Assembly: GCF_030269445.1 (NCBI RefSeq)
Contig: NZ_BSTJ01000020.1
Span: 62,001 to 126,000, forward strand
Direction: 5' to 3'
Length of the DNA stretch: 64,000 bases
Origin: Actinoallomurus iriomotensis
Lineage (GTDB): Bacteria; Actinomycetota; Actinomycetes; Streptosporangiales; Streptosporangiaceae
Of the stretch, positions 8,586-15,814 are shown piece by piece (within the stretch, counting starts at the first letter, position 1; every line of letters begins with the position of its first letter). The notes below the pieces were generated by a model. The model worked only from the letters and a program-made list of their open reading frames with translations. It did not search any database and had not been told where the DNA came from. The translations under genes were made by a program, and so were the position numbers.

Positions 8586-8705
8586 ACTGATCCGCCGGAC
8601 CCTGGAGGGACTGTGACCACGGCCTACGACGAGTGGTGCAGGAGCAGCCGCTCCGGCAGCAACGGCGGCGAATGCGTCGAGGTGGCCACCGTCGTCACGA
8701 GGTAA
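8586..8705 (+). pseudogene. Relic of a second XRE 3' end plus DUF397 start
   Basis: Bases 8580-8611 encode PLELIRRTLEGL-stop, which parallels SLELIQRTRERL-stop at the end of the intact regulator (7737). A GTG near 8613 then opens a DUF397-like frame (YDEWCRSSRSGSNGGECVEVATVVTR) that stops at 8705 after about 31 residues. It is a second copy of the regulator/DUF397 junction with both genes truncated. The DUF397 break is at the same codon as in the first copy. It has no independent function that I can see. Confidence 0.7.
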
Positions 8706-8715
8706 TTTCAAGGTC

Positions 8716-9369
8716 ATGTCCCTGCACGACCTTCTGGAGCCGTTGCTCCATCCGGCGTTCACCCTCGGGAGCACGCCGACCTCCTGGGCAGAGGTGCTCG
8801 GCTTCGTCACCGGCGCGGTCAACGTCTGGCTCGTCGTCCGCCAGCACATCGCGAACTGGCCGGTGGGCATCGCCAACGTCGTCCTGCTCGGACTGATCTT
8901 CGTGGACGGCGGCCTGTACGCCGACGCGGGCCTGCAGGGTGTCTACGTCGTCCTCCAGGTGTGGGGTTGGTGGCAGTGGCTGTACGGCGGCCGGGGCCGT
9001 ACCGAACTCGTCACCCAGCGCACCTCGCGAGCCGAGTGGGTCGGGCTCGCCGTGGCCGGGGTCGCCGCGACCGCCCTGCTGACCTGGATGCTCAGCGCCT
9101 GGACCGACTCGACCGTGCCGTTCTGGGACGCGCTGACGACGACGATCTCGCTCGCCGCGACGTATGGGCAGAGCCGCAAGCTGCTGGAGTCGTGGTGGCT
9201 GTGGATCGCCGCCGACCTGATCTACATCCCGCTGTACGCCTACAAGCACCTGTACCTGACGAGCGTGCTGTACGTGCTGTTCCTGGCCCTGTGCGTGGCC
9301 GGGCTGATCGCGTGGCGACGCGAGTGGGTGGCACGGCAGGCGGCGACGCCCGTACCGGCGGCGACGTGA
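8716..9369 (+). CDS. pnuC: Nicotinamide riboside transporter PnuC
   Basis: This 217-residue membrane protein matches PnuC in length and motifs: GAVNVWLVVRQHIANWPVG, VWGWWQWLYGG, and ESWWLWIAADLIYIPLYAYK. Seven membrane helices fit the pattern. PnuC moves nicotinamide riboside by facilitated diffusion, and NadR-type kinases trap it by phosphorylation. Its TGA overlaps the GTG of nadR (GTGA), so the two are one operon. With nadR broken by the integrative element, the salvage route it feeds may be impaired. Confidence 0.95.
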   Translation: MSLHDLLEPLLHPAFTLGSTPTSWAEVLGFVTGAVNVWLVVRQHIANWPVGIANVVLLGLIFVDGGLYADAGLQGVYVVLQVWGWWQWLYGGRGRTELVTQRTSRAEWVGLAVAGVAATALLTWMLSAWTDSTVPFWDALTTTISLAATYGQSRKLLESWWLWIAADLIYIPLYAYKHLYLTSVLYVLFLALCVAGLIAWRREWVARQAATPVPAAT

Positions 9370-10313
9370 GTCACGGCCTGGTGATCGGCAAGTTCTACCC
9401 GCCGCACGCCGGTCACCACCACCTCATCGACACCGCCGCCGCGCGGTGCGACCGGCTGACCGTCGTGGTCGCCGCCTCCCCGGTGGAGACCATCCCGATC
9501 GCGTTGCGCGCCGCCTGGCTGCGCGAACGCCATCCGCAGCCGCAGGTGGAGATCGTCGCGGCGGTCGACGACAACGAGGTCGACTACGACTCCGACGAGG
9601 TCTGGGCGGCGCACGTCGCGGTGTTCCGCGCCGCCGCGGCGGACCCGGTCGACCTGGTGTTCAGCTCCGAGGACTACGGGCCCGAACTGGCCCACCGCCT
9701 CGACGCCGTGCACGTGCCGGTCGACCCGGCGCGCACGCGCCACCCGGTCAGCGGCACGGCCGTCCGCGCGGACCCGGTGGCCTGCTGGGAGTGGCTGTCA
9801 CCGGCCGTCCGCGCGTACCTGGCACGCCGCGTCGTGGTCGTCGGCGCGGAGTCTTCCGGAACTGGGAAAACACACCATAACATGCGTGCCTCCCGTGCCC
9901 GTGCACGGTCCGGACATGCGGACCGGCCCCCACCCGTGCAGGTGAGGGCCGGTCCGTGCGTTCCGCGTGGGACGGTCAATCGTCTGCGTCGTCGTCTGTC
10001 TCGTCGTCCTGGTCGACTGCGGGCGGCGGGTCCATACGCAAGACCTCACGCGCCCATGCGTATTGCTCGGGCGTGGGGATCCCATCAGTTCCGCTGTTCA
10101 TCGCGAGTACCTCCAATCGCGGTGACGGCCGACGTACGACGGCCTACGCCGATCGACAGTCACAGCAACGGTGACCAGTACGGCCAGCCACACGCCACCG
10201 GCAACCGCCAGCGCTACCGCCGCGCTCACTGCTCCTCCGCCTGGTCGACGCCGAACAGCCGTTCCCGGACCGTGCCGTCCGGGTCCAAGATCCGAATCGC
10301 TGTGTTCTTGTAG
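9366..10313 (+). CDS. nadR: NadR 5' part (NMN adenylyltransferase domain), interrupted
   Basis: Residues 1-162 (9366-9853) are host nadR, a nucleotidyltransferase domain with the PPHAGHHHLI (HxGH) active site and an SSED-containing segment. It ends in the start of the kinase P-loop, VVVVGAESS. The reading frame then crosses into the integrative element at 9854 and stops at 10313, giving a 315-residue chimera. The remainder of nadR lies at 19943-20512. Joining 9366-9853 to 19948-20512 gives 1053 bp in frame (350 residues). The NMN adenylyltransferase half may still fold, but the ribosylnicotinamide kinase half is lost. Confidence 0.85.
   Translation: MSHGLVIGKFYPPHAGHHHLIDTAAARCDRLTVVVAASPVETIPIALRAAWLRERHPQPQVEIVAAVDDNEVDYDSDEVWAAHVAVFRAAAADPVDLVFSSEDYGPELAHRLDAVHVPVDPARTRHPVSGTAVRADPVACWEWLSPAVRAYLARRVVVVGAESSGTGKTHHNMRASRARARSGHADRPPPVQVRAGPCVPRGTVNRLRRRLSRRPGRLRAAGPYARPHAPMRIARAWGSHQFRCSSRVPPIAVTADVRRPTPIDSHSNGDQYGQPHATGNRQRYRRAHCSSAWSTPNSRSRTVPSGSKIRIAVFL
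9848..9853. other. attL core GGAGTC
   Basis: GGAGTC occurs here and at 19942-19947, exactly where the nadR frame breaks and resumes. To the left lies nadR, to the right element DNA. Crossover anywhere in these 6 bp restores the nadR frame. Confidence 0.8.
9920..9955 (-). terminator. Strong hairpin after the leftmost minus-strand operon
   Basis: GGACCGGCCC (9920-9929) pairs perfectly with GGGCCGGTCC (9946-9955). It lies 20 bp beyond the stop codon of the small gene at 9976, near the element edge, and should insulate the operon from nadR. There is no clear T-run. Confidence 0.6.
9976..10101 (-). CDS. Small acidic protein (41 aa)
   Basis: The frame from ATG 10101 encodes 41 residues beginning MNSGTDGIPTPEQYAWAREVLRM and ending in a run dominated by aspartate. 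Its ATG overlaps the TGA of the preceding gene (ATGA), and a terminator hairpin follows. Both support a real last gene of a three-gene operon. The function is unknown; a DNA-mimic or nuclease-inhibitor role is only a thought prompted by the acidic tail. Confidence 0.55.
   Translation of the reverse strand: MNSGTDGIPTPEQYAWAREVLRMDPPPAVDQDDETDDDADD
10098..10229 (-). CDS. Small single-helix membrane protein (43 aa)
   Basis: A GTG at 10229, right after GGAGGAGCA inside the end of the upstream gene, opens 43 codons. The first half is one hydrophobic helix (AAVALAVAGGVWLAVLVTVAV) and the second is basic (RRRPSYVGRHRDWRYSR), so an N-out, C-in orientation is likely. Start and stop both overlap neighbouring genes, a strong sign of translational coupling. 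No family is recognised. Confidence 0.6.
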   Translation of the reverse strand: MSAAVALAVAGGVWLAVLVTVAVTVDRRRPSYVGRHRDWRYSR

Positions 10314-10744
10314 ATCGTCACTTCGGAGCCGTCCGGCAAGACGATGCGGAAGCGCGGGTCGTACACCGGCGTGTACTTCCGGCGCTTCACCTGGTAGATG
10401 GTGTGGCCCTCCGCGATCATGTCGCCGCTTTGGACGTCGGACCCGTGCGCTGGTAGCCATACGGGTTCGTCGGAGTCGTCGCCGGAGAGGTACCGGACGC
10501 GGCGAACCGCTTCGGCGTGGTCACCCGTGCGTAGTGGCATGTCTGCCCAGATCTGGTCTTGCCGGACGGTTTCGCGTTGGCACGCGTCGGCCGTGGGGCC
10601 GTACACGATGGGTTCTAGCCCCGCTGTCTGCTCTGCGGCGGACAGTCGTTGCACCGCGAGTCGGGCACGCCAGTAGCCGCCGTCCGCGCTTTGCTCGGGC
10701 GGTTGCCACCGTGGGGACACGGTGGCCGTACGCTGACTGTTCAT
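10226..10744 (-). CDS. Hypothetical element protein (172 aa)
   Basis: This soluble protein has a polar N-terminus and a C-terminal beta-rich part (DMIAEGHTIYQVKRRKYTPVYD, then PDGSEVTIYKNTAIRILDPDG). I recognise no family. A GGGAGG sequence precedes ATG 10744. It heads the operon with the two tiny genes at 10229 and 10101. The GntR gene is divergent and shares the spacer 10745-10917, which holds repeated GTTCTAG half-sites, so this operon is the likely GntR target. Confidence 0.7.
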   Translation of the reverse strand: MNSQRTATVSPRWQPPEQSADGGYWRARLAVQRLSAAEQTAGLEPIVYGPTADACQRETVRQDQIWADMPLRTGDHAEAVRRVRYLSGDDSDEPVWLPAHGSDVQSGDMIAEGHTIYQVKRRKYTPVYDPRFRIVLPDGSEVTIYKNTAIRILDPDGTVRERLFGVDQAEEQ

Positions 10745-10852
10745 GGACTGGTCGCCTCCCGGGGCGGTCGGACCTAGACCCCGCGTGGCGCGTCATCGCT
10801 GCGCGGGGTCGTCTGCTGTCTGGACCTCCCAGCGTCCCACACCGTTCTACTC

Positions 10853-10912
10853 CGTGCTAGTTAGTATTGACAGTACCGTGCGTTCTAGCACGTCACAGGC
10901 CGTTCTAGCGTG
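10853..10912. promoter_or_regulatory. Repeated half-sites and -35 in the GntR spacer
   Basis: CGTTCTAGCACG (10881-10892) and CGTTCTAGCGTG (10901-10912) are direct repeats exactly 20 bp apart. CGTGCTAG at 10853-10860 is the inverted form of the first. A TTGACA sits at 10867-10872 between them. The layout fits operators of the adjacent GntR protein controlling itself and the divergent operon. A good -10 box is not apparent. Confidence 0.55.
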
Positions 10913-10917
10913 GTTCT

Positions 10918-11163
10918 ATGCCGATCGATCTGGACGGGCCAACTCCGCTGTATGTGCAGATAGCGGACGACCTACAGCGCCGGATCGCGGCCGGTGACGT
11001 CGGCCGACGCCTGCCGGGCGTCCGCGTCATCGCAGAGACGTACGGCGTGGCGCACGCGACAGCGGCTCGCGCCGTCCGCGAACTGGTCGACCGTGGCGCG
11101 GCCGTGTCGGTACCCGGACGCGGGACGTTCGTCCGGCCGGACGCGGAGGATGCGGGCGAGTAG
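10918..11163 (+). CDS. Short GntR-family repressor
   Basis: This 81-residue protein consists only of the GntR winged helix (PLYVQIADDLQRRIAAGDVG, LPGVRVIAETYGVAHATAARAV, RGTFVRP). It lacks an effector domain, so control by ligand is unlikely. No ribosome site precedes ATG 10918 and the promoter-like TTGACA is only 50 bp away, so the message may be leaderless. Small GntR repressors often hold integrative elements quiet. The downstream DNA to 11268 has no further gene. Confidence 0.85.
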   Translation: MPIDLDGPTPLYVQIADDLQRRIAAGDVGRRLPGVRVIAETYGVAHATAARAVRELVDRGAAVSVPGRGTFVRPDAEDAGE

Positions 11164-11268
11164 TTCGCGACTGCGCACACACACGAACGCCCCGACCGCT
11201 CCGGCCTTGCCCAGCGCGGTACGCGCCGAGTAAGGCCCGAATGATCGGGGCGTGGCCGTGTGGTCAGC

Positions 11269-11466
11269 TCACGCGAGCGGCACCACGCCGTATGAATTCA
11301 GCACGCTCACGGGGTGTTCGCCGTCCATGTACACCGCAAGCACGTCCGCATCGCATTCGGAGTGTGCTTCGACAGTTGTACCGCGAGCGTCGTAACCGAA
11401 CAGCTCCGTGTCGGCCCAGAAGTCGAACGGTGCTTTGCAGAGCGCGCAGTGAGTGGCAGCGGCCAT
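11269..11466 (-). CDS. Hypothetical 65-aa protein with possible zinc knuckle
   Basis: A GGAGGG site lies 6 bases before ATG 11466. The protein contains CALC near residue 8 and a further HSEC near residue 36, a possible metal site, and a hydrophobic C-terminus. No family is recognised. Its position next to the palindrome-rich DNA at 11540-11650 makes a DNA-binding role possible, including a recombination directionality factor, but nothing in the sequence proves it. Confidence 0.6.
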   Translation of the reverse strand: MAAATHCALCKAPFDFWADTELFGYDARGTTVEAHSECDADVLAVYMDGEHPVSVLNSYGVVPLA

Positions 11467-11543
11467 GATGTCCCTCCGAGTTTCGCGGGGATCGATGCGT
11501 TTCGCCGGTCACCATAAAGCCCATTCGCTACGTTCTGCAAATG

Positions 11544-11559
11544 TGTGCAGCGCTGCACA
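11544..11559. repeat. Perfect 16-bp palindrome
   Basis: TGTGCAGCGCTGCACA is self-complementary. The same core recurs in the 20-bp palindrome at 11631-11650, centre to centre 89 bp, about 8.5 helical turns. Confidence 0.85.
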
Positions 11560-11630
11560 ATACTTGTCGCGTGAGTGCCTCACGCAGGGCTCCGCAAGAC
11601 GTTTTGCGGGGGTCTCTCATCGGTGCGCGA

Positions 11631-11650
11631 CTTGTGCAGCGCTGCACAAG
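11631..11650. repeat. Perfect 20-bp palindrome
   Basis: CTTGTGCAGCGCTGCACAAG is self-complementary and contains the 16-bp palindrome of 11544-11559. An 11-base piece of it (CTTGTGCAGCG) occurs again at 16170-16180 at the other side of the element. It probably binds a dimeric element-encoded protein. Confidence 0.85.
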
Positions 11651-12060
11651 AGATCCACATGTGAAAAGCCCCGGACCGGTCCGGCGGTCCAGGGTGACAC
11701 TGGAAATTCTTCCGTTGACGGCTTTACCTCGCGGGCGACATGCCGCGTCAACGGTTTCCGTCCGGGCGACAAGTCCGGCGGCATTGGAAACACGCAAACG
11801 TCAACGGCGGAACCTCGCGGGGCTACGGGGCGACACTCGCATTAACACCGAACGTCACCGGCGACGCATGCTGACAACTCCCGGCGTAACGCGCGACGCG
11901 GCCACGCGACACGCGCGTCACCCGGATAACCCTGAGATTGCGCGCCATGTCGCGTGCTACTTGCGATACGTAAATGCGTTGTATGTGCTCGGACCTGGGC
12001 AGACTTTGCCGGCCGCTGGCGTCCGGATTTACGGCTATGGAAACCGGCGACACTCACGCG

Positions 12061-12327
12061 TTAACGATTCCGCACCACGCGGCCAGATGTGTCATCCCAT
12101 AGCCACCGCGCCGTAACCTTGCCGCCCCATTCGGGGCGCAACTCGACATCGTTTACACGACACCACTCGTCAACGTCGTCTTCCAGTTGACGCCACTTTA
12201 CGGCGTCAGGCGAACCGATCATCTCGTGGAAAAGGGCGTTTACGCCCGCGTCCGGGTCGAACCACTCCGGCGGGACAGGCACAACGTCGTTTCCTGGCTT
12301 TCTCCGGCGGGGTTTCTTAGCGGTCAT
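12061..12327 (-). CDS. Hypothetical 88-aa protein coupled to TerS
   Basis: ATG 12327 overlaps the terS stop (ATGA). The N-terminus is very basic (MTAKKPRRRKPG) and the rest is acidic with many tryptophans (EWFDPD, DEWCRV, ARWLWDD). I recognise no family. Coupling to a terminase-like gene suggests a packaging-related or regulatory partner. Confidence 0.65.
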   Translation of the reverse strand: MTAKKPRRRKPGNDVVPVPPEWFDPDAGVNALFHEMIGSPDAVKWRQLEDDVDEWCRVNDVELRPEWGGKVTARWLWDDTSGRVVRNR

Positions 12328-12698
12328 CGTGCCCACCGTGCTCGGGCCGCTCGGGAAGCCTGCTCAGTTCTCGTCATGACTCGCGGGGAGTCCTTGTCAG
12401 AACCGGCAGCCTCCAAGCCAAGCTGCCGCATCAACGCCGCGAACTGCGCGCGGTGAAAGCGAATCTCCGCAATGAGTGGGTTGGCGACCTGTTGCCGCAT
12501 GCTCCCCTGCACGATCAGCGGCGCGTCCGTAAGCGCTTCGCGCATCGCAGCGATTGTGTCCAAGCACGCGGCGGCAGACGCGAGAATGCGGAGATCTCCA
12601 GGGGAGAAGTCGTCAAGGTCGTACTCGCCGAACACTTCGGTCCATAGCCGCGTGCCGTCAGTGCCGAGAGGTTCAGGCGGGGTCGGTGTGATGGTCAC
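12324..12698 (-). CDS. Phage terminase small subunit, P27-like
   Basis: This 124-residue protein follows the P27/Terminase_4 pattern. LWTEVFGEYDLDDFSPGDLRIL opens it, a helix with CLDTIAAMREAL comes next, and the family-typical 'NPLIAEIRFHRAQFAALMRQLGL' motif lies near residue 90. Small subunits recognise pac or cos DNA for packaging. Here there is no large subunit or structural gene nearby, as in phage satellites that redirect a helper's packaging. GTG 12698 follows AAAGGAG by 9 bases. It may instead be a prophage leftover. Confidence 0.7.
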   Translation of the reverse strand: MTITPTPPEPLGTDGTRLWTEVFGEYDLDDFSPGDLRILASAAACLDTIAAMREALTDAPLIVQGSMRQQVANPLIAEIRFHRAQFAALMRQLGLEAAGSDKDSPRVMTRTEQASRAARARWAR

Positions 12699-13191
12699 TG
12701 CGGGTAACTCCTTTCGTAGGCCACGCGAAACGCGTTGACCAGTTATTACGTGGAAACAGGCGATGCATGCTCGGTATCCGACCGCGCTTGCTAACCCCCG
12801 CCGTGCAGGAAGGGTCTTGCCGGTCGAGCCATCCCCCGGCTACCCGCCGTTATCACCGCAGGTCAACAACCCAAAGATCTCGTCAACGCTTCGTGCTTCG
12901 TCGTCGTCGGCAACACGCACACGCACCACCCCGCCCCGCCGGGGGCAGGGGGGCAGGCAGGCCGCACGCGTACGTCAGCGGGCAGGCCACCGCGTACGCC
13001 GCGAGCGGCACGCGGCCTGGTCGGCTGGTCCCTCGCGGTGGGGCGGCACCCCGCGCCGGACACGCGCGGGGTGCTGGTGGGTGTCGGCGGAGCAGTGCCG
13101 GGGAAGCGCTCAGAAAGCCGTGAGCGAGCGGATAGGGCGGGGGCGGTGTCCCGGACCATGCCCCCACCCGGTTAAAGCCGCTCAGCGGCGC
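12699..13191. other. Non-coding gap in the minus-strand array
   Basis: No supported gene. The stretch has a GC-rich, C-run-rich centre (12930-13080). A small dyad GCCGCTCAGCGGC at 13177-13189 lies just past the stop of the gene ending at 13192; on the minus strand it is followed by TTTAA, so it may be a weak terminator. The promoter for terS is expected near 12720-12760. Confidence 0.4.
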
Positions 13192-13518
13192 TTAGAAACG
13201 GCGCTTTCGCCGCGCCTGGGCAAGGGTGTTGATCTCAGCCCAAGACATCCCGCGCGCACGCATCGCGAGAATCTGATCGGTTGAAAGGTCGCCGACGTCC
13301 AACCCGTACACAAATGCGTGTGCGTCACCGGCCGGAGTGCCAAGCAGACCCTCCACGATTTCGAGCGGCGGCGCGCCGGAGCCAGTCACCACGTCGCGTT
13401 GGTTCATGCGCCGCGTTATCTCCGCGTCCCGCGCGAGCGTCGCCGCGTCTGCCCCTTCCAGTTCCGGGTGTTCGCGGCGCATCTCCTCAAGCCACGCGAG
13501 CGAGTCATCGGCAGGCAT
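13192..13518 (-). CDS. Hypothetical element protein (108 aa)
   Basis: A soluble, charged protein with no recognised family. It has an acidic first half and a short helix-turn-like end (LSTDQILAMRARGMSWAEIN) followed by a basic tail RRKRRF. The C-terminal segment could be a small DNA-binding helix pair. ATG 13518 shares one base with the stop of the upstream gene (TGATG), so the two are translationally coupled. A weak hairpin follows the stop. Confidence 0.65.
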   Translation of the reverse strand: MPADDSLAWLEEMRREHPELEGADAATLARDAEITRRMNQRDVVTGSGAPPLEIVEGLLGTPAGDAHAFVYGLDVGDLSTDQILAMRARGMSWAEINTLAQARRKRRF

Positions 13519-14129
13519 CACCGAACACCGACCTTTCGCGTGGCGTAGTTCTGGGCCCGGATGAGCACCTCGCGAGCCTGGGCCACGGCCGTACTGGCAC
13601 TGCCGAACGCGTGATCCCCCGCGAACACTCCGGGGTCCTGGTGGAGACTCCCACCGTCCGCGATGTGTCGAATCGCCACCGCACGCGAGAGAGCCTCCCG
13701 CGCCTCGCGCTCCGCCTTGACGAGCGCCTCAATAGCGGCCTCATACGCGGCGAGAGCATCCCTGACACGCTCCGCAGACGGCGCGACATCCGCCGGGACC
13801 TGCTCGCGGATAGCGTCCTTTGCTGCCGTGTCACAGCGGCTGACCTCCGCGCGGATCACGCCGAGACGCGCGAGCGCCTCCGCGCGCTTCACGGACGCCG
13901 TGGTGAGCTCCGGAGGCCGCTTGTCGTCGCGCTTGCCGTTCTCGGCAACCTCGCGAGCGGTCAAAGCCGTCTCGCGAGCGATAGCGCGGTCCTGCCAATC
14001 GTCGGCGATAACGTCGCGGTATTCCTCCAGCGCGTCTTCGTAGCGCTCCACGGCGTCCGCGAGCGCTTCGGCCTCCGCCTCCGCAATGCCCGGTATATAG
14101 GGGGCAGTGGGGTTGATGTCCAGATTCAT
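13518..14129 (-). CDS. Helical, coiled-coil-rich element protein (203 aa)
   Basis: Most of the protein is Ala/Glu/Arg-rich heptad-like helix (EAEAEALADAVERYEDALEE, later AAYEAAIEALVKAEREAREA). A short non-helical N-terminus and a C-terminal tail with GGSLHQDPGVF complete it. Phage scaffolding and tail chaperone proteins can look like this, but similarity is only of composition. ATG 14129 follows an AGGAG site by 10 bases; the longer frame to 14204 lacks one. It is coupled to the gene at 13518. Confidence 0.65.
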   Translation of the reverse strand: MNLDINPTAPYIPGIAEAEAEALADAVERYEDALEEYRDVIADDWQDRAIARETALTAREVAENGKRDDKRPPELTTASVKRAEALARLGVIRAEVSRCDTAAKDAIREQVPADVAPSAERVRDALAAYEAAIEALVKAEREAREALSRAVAIRHIADGGSLHQDPGVFAGDHAFGSASTAVAQAREVLIRAQNYATRKVGVR

Positions 14130-14228
14130 TGTTGTCAGTCTCCTATTCGCGAGCGGCGCGAGTGAGAAGGCAGCGCGCGCCACTCGCGGAACGCGCGCTG
14201 CCAAGTCGTGAGAGCCCCCGTAACGGCC

Positions 14229-14342
14229 TCATACAGCCCGGGGCATACGCGGGTAAGGGTCAGTGTCTGCGAAGCGCCACACCGACCTATACGCAAGCGC
14301 AAGTAGGGCCGCGAGAATCTGTAGCGCGATAGTCGCGGTCAT
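14229..14342 (-). CDS. Tiny membrane peptide (37 aa)
   Basis: ATG 14342 overlaps the TGA of the preceding gene (ATGA). The 37 residues are one hydrophobic helix (ATIALQILAALLALAY) followed by a basic and Pro-rich tail. The coupling argues that it is translated. It resembles in shape, not sequence, the tiny membrane protein at 10098-10229. Confidence 0.5.
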   Translation of the reverse strand: MTATIALQILAALLALAYRSVWRFADTDPYPRMPRAV

Positions 14343-14830
14343 GCCGCGCGCCGGTTGCCGAGATTCGCCACACGTCCGGGGCGCGGTACGGGCTTACGAG
14401 GAATCGTCGTGCGCTCCGTGGGCTTCGTCGGGTCAGGCGCGAGCAATCCGCGTTTGGTCGCCTCCGTCGCCCACACCGACGTCATATCCGCGATTTCGTG
14501 CGCGTCGTATTTGCGGTTCTCCAGCCCCAGCCACGCGACGAGCGCACCCACGGCCGGGTACTTGAATTTCGCGTTCGTCGGCCGGGGGAAGTCAGTAGGC
14601 CAGGCGTTCGCGGACGGCGTGGGCTTCTCTGCGGGCTTCCGCGCGAAGTTCTGGGATGCGTCCGGTACGTCCGGGATCAGCGCGAGAAGTCCGCACATGC
14701 TGCGGGCCGCGTTGATCGCGTTCAGGTCACGTCCGGCGGTTTCCGCCATACGTCGGCGGAGCCGTCGCGGCTCACGATGGCAGGGGTTCGGAGCGTCTTC
14801 AATCTGGGCATAATGCTCGTCAGCGTGCAT
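14339..14830 (-). CDS. Hypothetical element protein (163 aa)
   Basis: The polar protein has a basic N-terminus and C-terminus and a central segment (YPAVGALVAWLGLENRKYDAHEIADMTSVW) that may fold as a small helical domain. I recognise no family. ATG 14830 lacks a good ribosome site; ATG 14749 (MAETAGRDL) is a plausible alternative giving 136 residues. A TGTGGCGC/GCGCCACA inverted repeat at 14879-14902 lies just upstream and could be regulatory. Confidence 0.6.
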   Translation of the reverse strand: MHADEHYAQIEDAPNPCHREPRRLRRRMAETAGRDLNAINAARSMCGLLALIPDVPDASQNFARKPAEKPTPSANAWPTDFPRPTNAKFKYPAVGALVAWLGLENRKYDAHEIADMTSVWATEATKRGLLAPDPTKPTERTTIPRKPVPRPGRVANLGNRRAA

Positions 14831-15085
14831 TGGGCGCTCATTCGGTAGTCAGCCGCTATGACAGGCGGCTTACAGTTGTGTGGCGCTGATCAACGCGCCA
14901 CAAGTCGTGATTACGCTCCGCTCCGGCCGGCGGGGACACAGCGTGACGAAGCGCAGGTCAGAGGGTTGGTGTTCGCGGCAGAAGCGGCGGGAGAAGCGTG
15001 CCCGGCAAGGGGTTACTCGGTCACTCTTAGGAGAGAGTGAGTTTCTCTTTACAGCGACCGTTAAACCCCTTACCGCCCGCCACCA

Positions 15086-15721
15086 TTACCGCGCACCTGC
15101 TTTCTTCGCGGCCCGTCTACGCCGCGCCCGCGCAGCCGGAGTTGCGCAGTCACAGCAGAACTTCGGCGGTCGCCCGCGCTCACCCATCGCCTCCGCGACT
15201 CCCTCACAGCCAGGGACCGCGCAAGGTTTGGATTCCCAGACGTCATCCATGGCGAGATGCGTGTCCGCAGCCCGTGTTTCGCAGCACAAAATGCAGTAGA
15301 CACCGGTCCAGCTTGCGGGCAGCGCCTGCTTGCAACCCCTGCAATGCCGGACCGCACTCCCTGGTCCATGCCGCTTGAAACGCATACGGCACCGCTGAGA
15401 GCAGAATGTGACCTGCCCGTCGCGGAGACTCGTGCCACAGTTTCCGCACTTCCCCGTGGGCTTCACTAGTAGCGCCGGACCGCGCCGGTAATTTCTGGGG
15501 AACTGGTGGTATTGGTCCGCGACTTCCCAACTCCACGCCTCACGTAGCTGTCTCTGCACAAACGCAAATCCTGCGTCGCGGCGTTGTGTCGGCCACGTCC
15601 CGTCGAGCGACTCGGCAAGCAAGAGTGCGGCGCGTCGTTCAGCAGTCATCAACGGCAACTCGCGCCCGTGGCGTAGCTCTGATCTCGCGGCGAGATACTC
15701 CGCCACCAGTGCGTTAGTCAT
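15086..15721 (-). CDS. Cysteine-rich multi-zinc-finger protein (211 aa)
   Basis: The N-terminal half is helical (AEYLAARSELRHGRELPL). The C-terminal half carries three cysteine clusters: CGNCG with FCSQRC, CRGC with YCILCC, and CAVPGCEG with FCCDC. The last residues are strongly basic. The pairs fit successive treble-clef or MYND-like zinc knuckles. Such proteins occur as accessory genes in actinophages, with unknown role; DNA binding is likely. A GGAG site lies 9 bases before ATG 15721. It is probably in the same transcript as the smaller zinc protein at 15815. Confidence 0.7.
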   Translation of the reverse strand: MTNALVAEYLAARSELRHGRELPLMTAERRAALLLAESLDGTWPTQRRDAGFAFVQRQLREAWSWEVADQYHQFPRNYRRGPALLVKPTGKCGNCGTSLRDGQVTFCSQRCRMRFKRHGPGSAVRHCRGCKQALPASWTGVYCILCCETRAADTHLAMDDVWESKPCAVPGCEGVAEAMGERGRPPKFCCDCATPAARARRRRAAKKAGAR

Positions 15722-15814
15722 GTGTTAGATCTCCAAGCCATAAGTAACCCCCGCCACGCCGTCCTCTAGGGGCTCCGGTCGTGACGGGGGTTGGTAGATC
15801 GAGTTGCGCGCGAG

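Larger units (their letters stand above)
11467..12060. other. Non-coding, AT-richer, repeat-rich region
   Basis: No convincing gene is found. The stretch holds two long TGTGCAGCGCTGCACA palindromes, three copies of CGTCAACGG/CCGTTGACG (11712-11720 inverted, 11746-11754, 11799-11807) and two GGCGACACTC motifs (near 11829 and 12043). Clustered repeats in AT-richer DNA suggest a cis-acting locus such as an origin or packaging/regulatory site; which one is not determined. Confidence 0.5.

Noticed and set aside
11528-11797. An 89-codon minus-strand frame across the palindromes
   Set aside because: Composition is unlike the neighbouring genes and it would run through both perfect palindromes; non-coding cis DNA is simpler.
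14880-15299. A 139-codon plus-strand frame starting MALINAPQVV
   Set aside because: Its first third looks gene-like, but the rest is antisense to the well-supported zinc-finger gene at 15086-15721 and there is no clear ribosome site.
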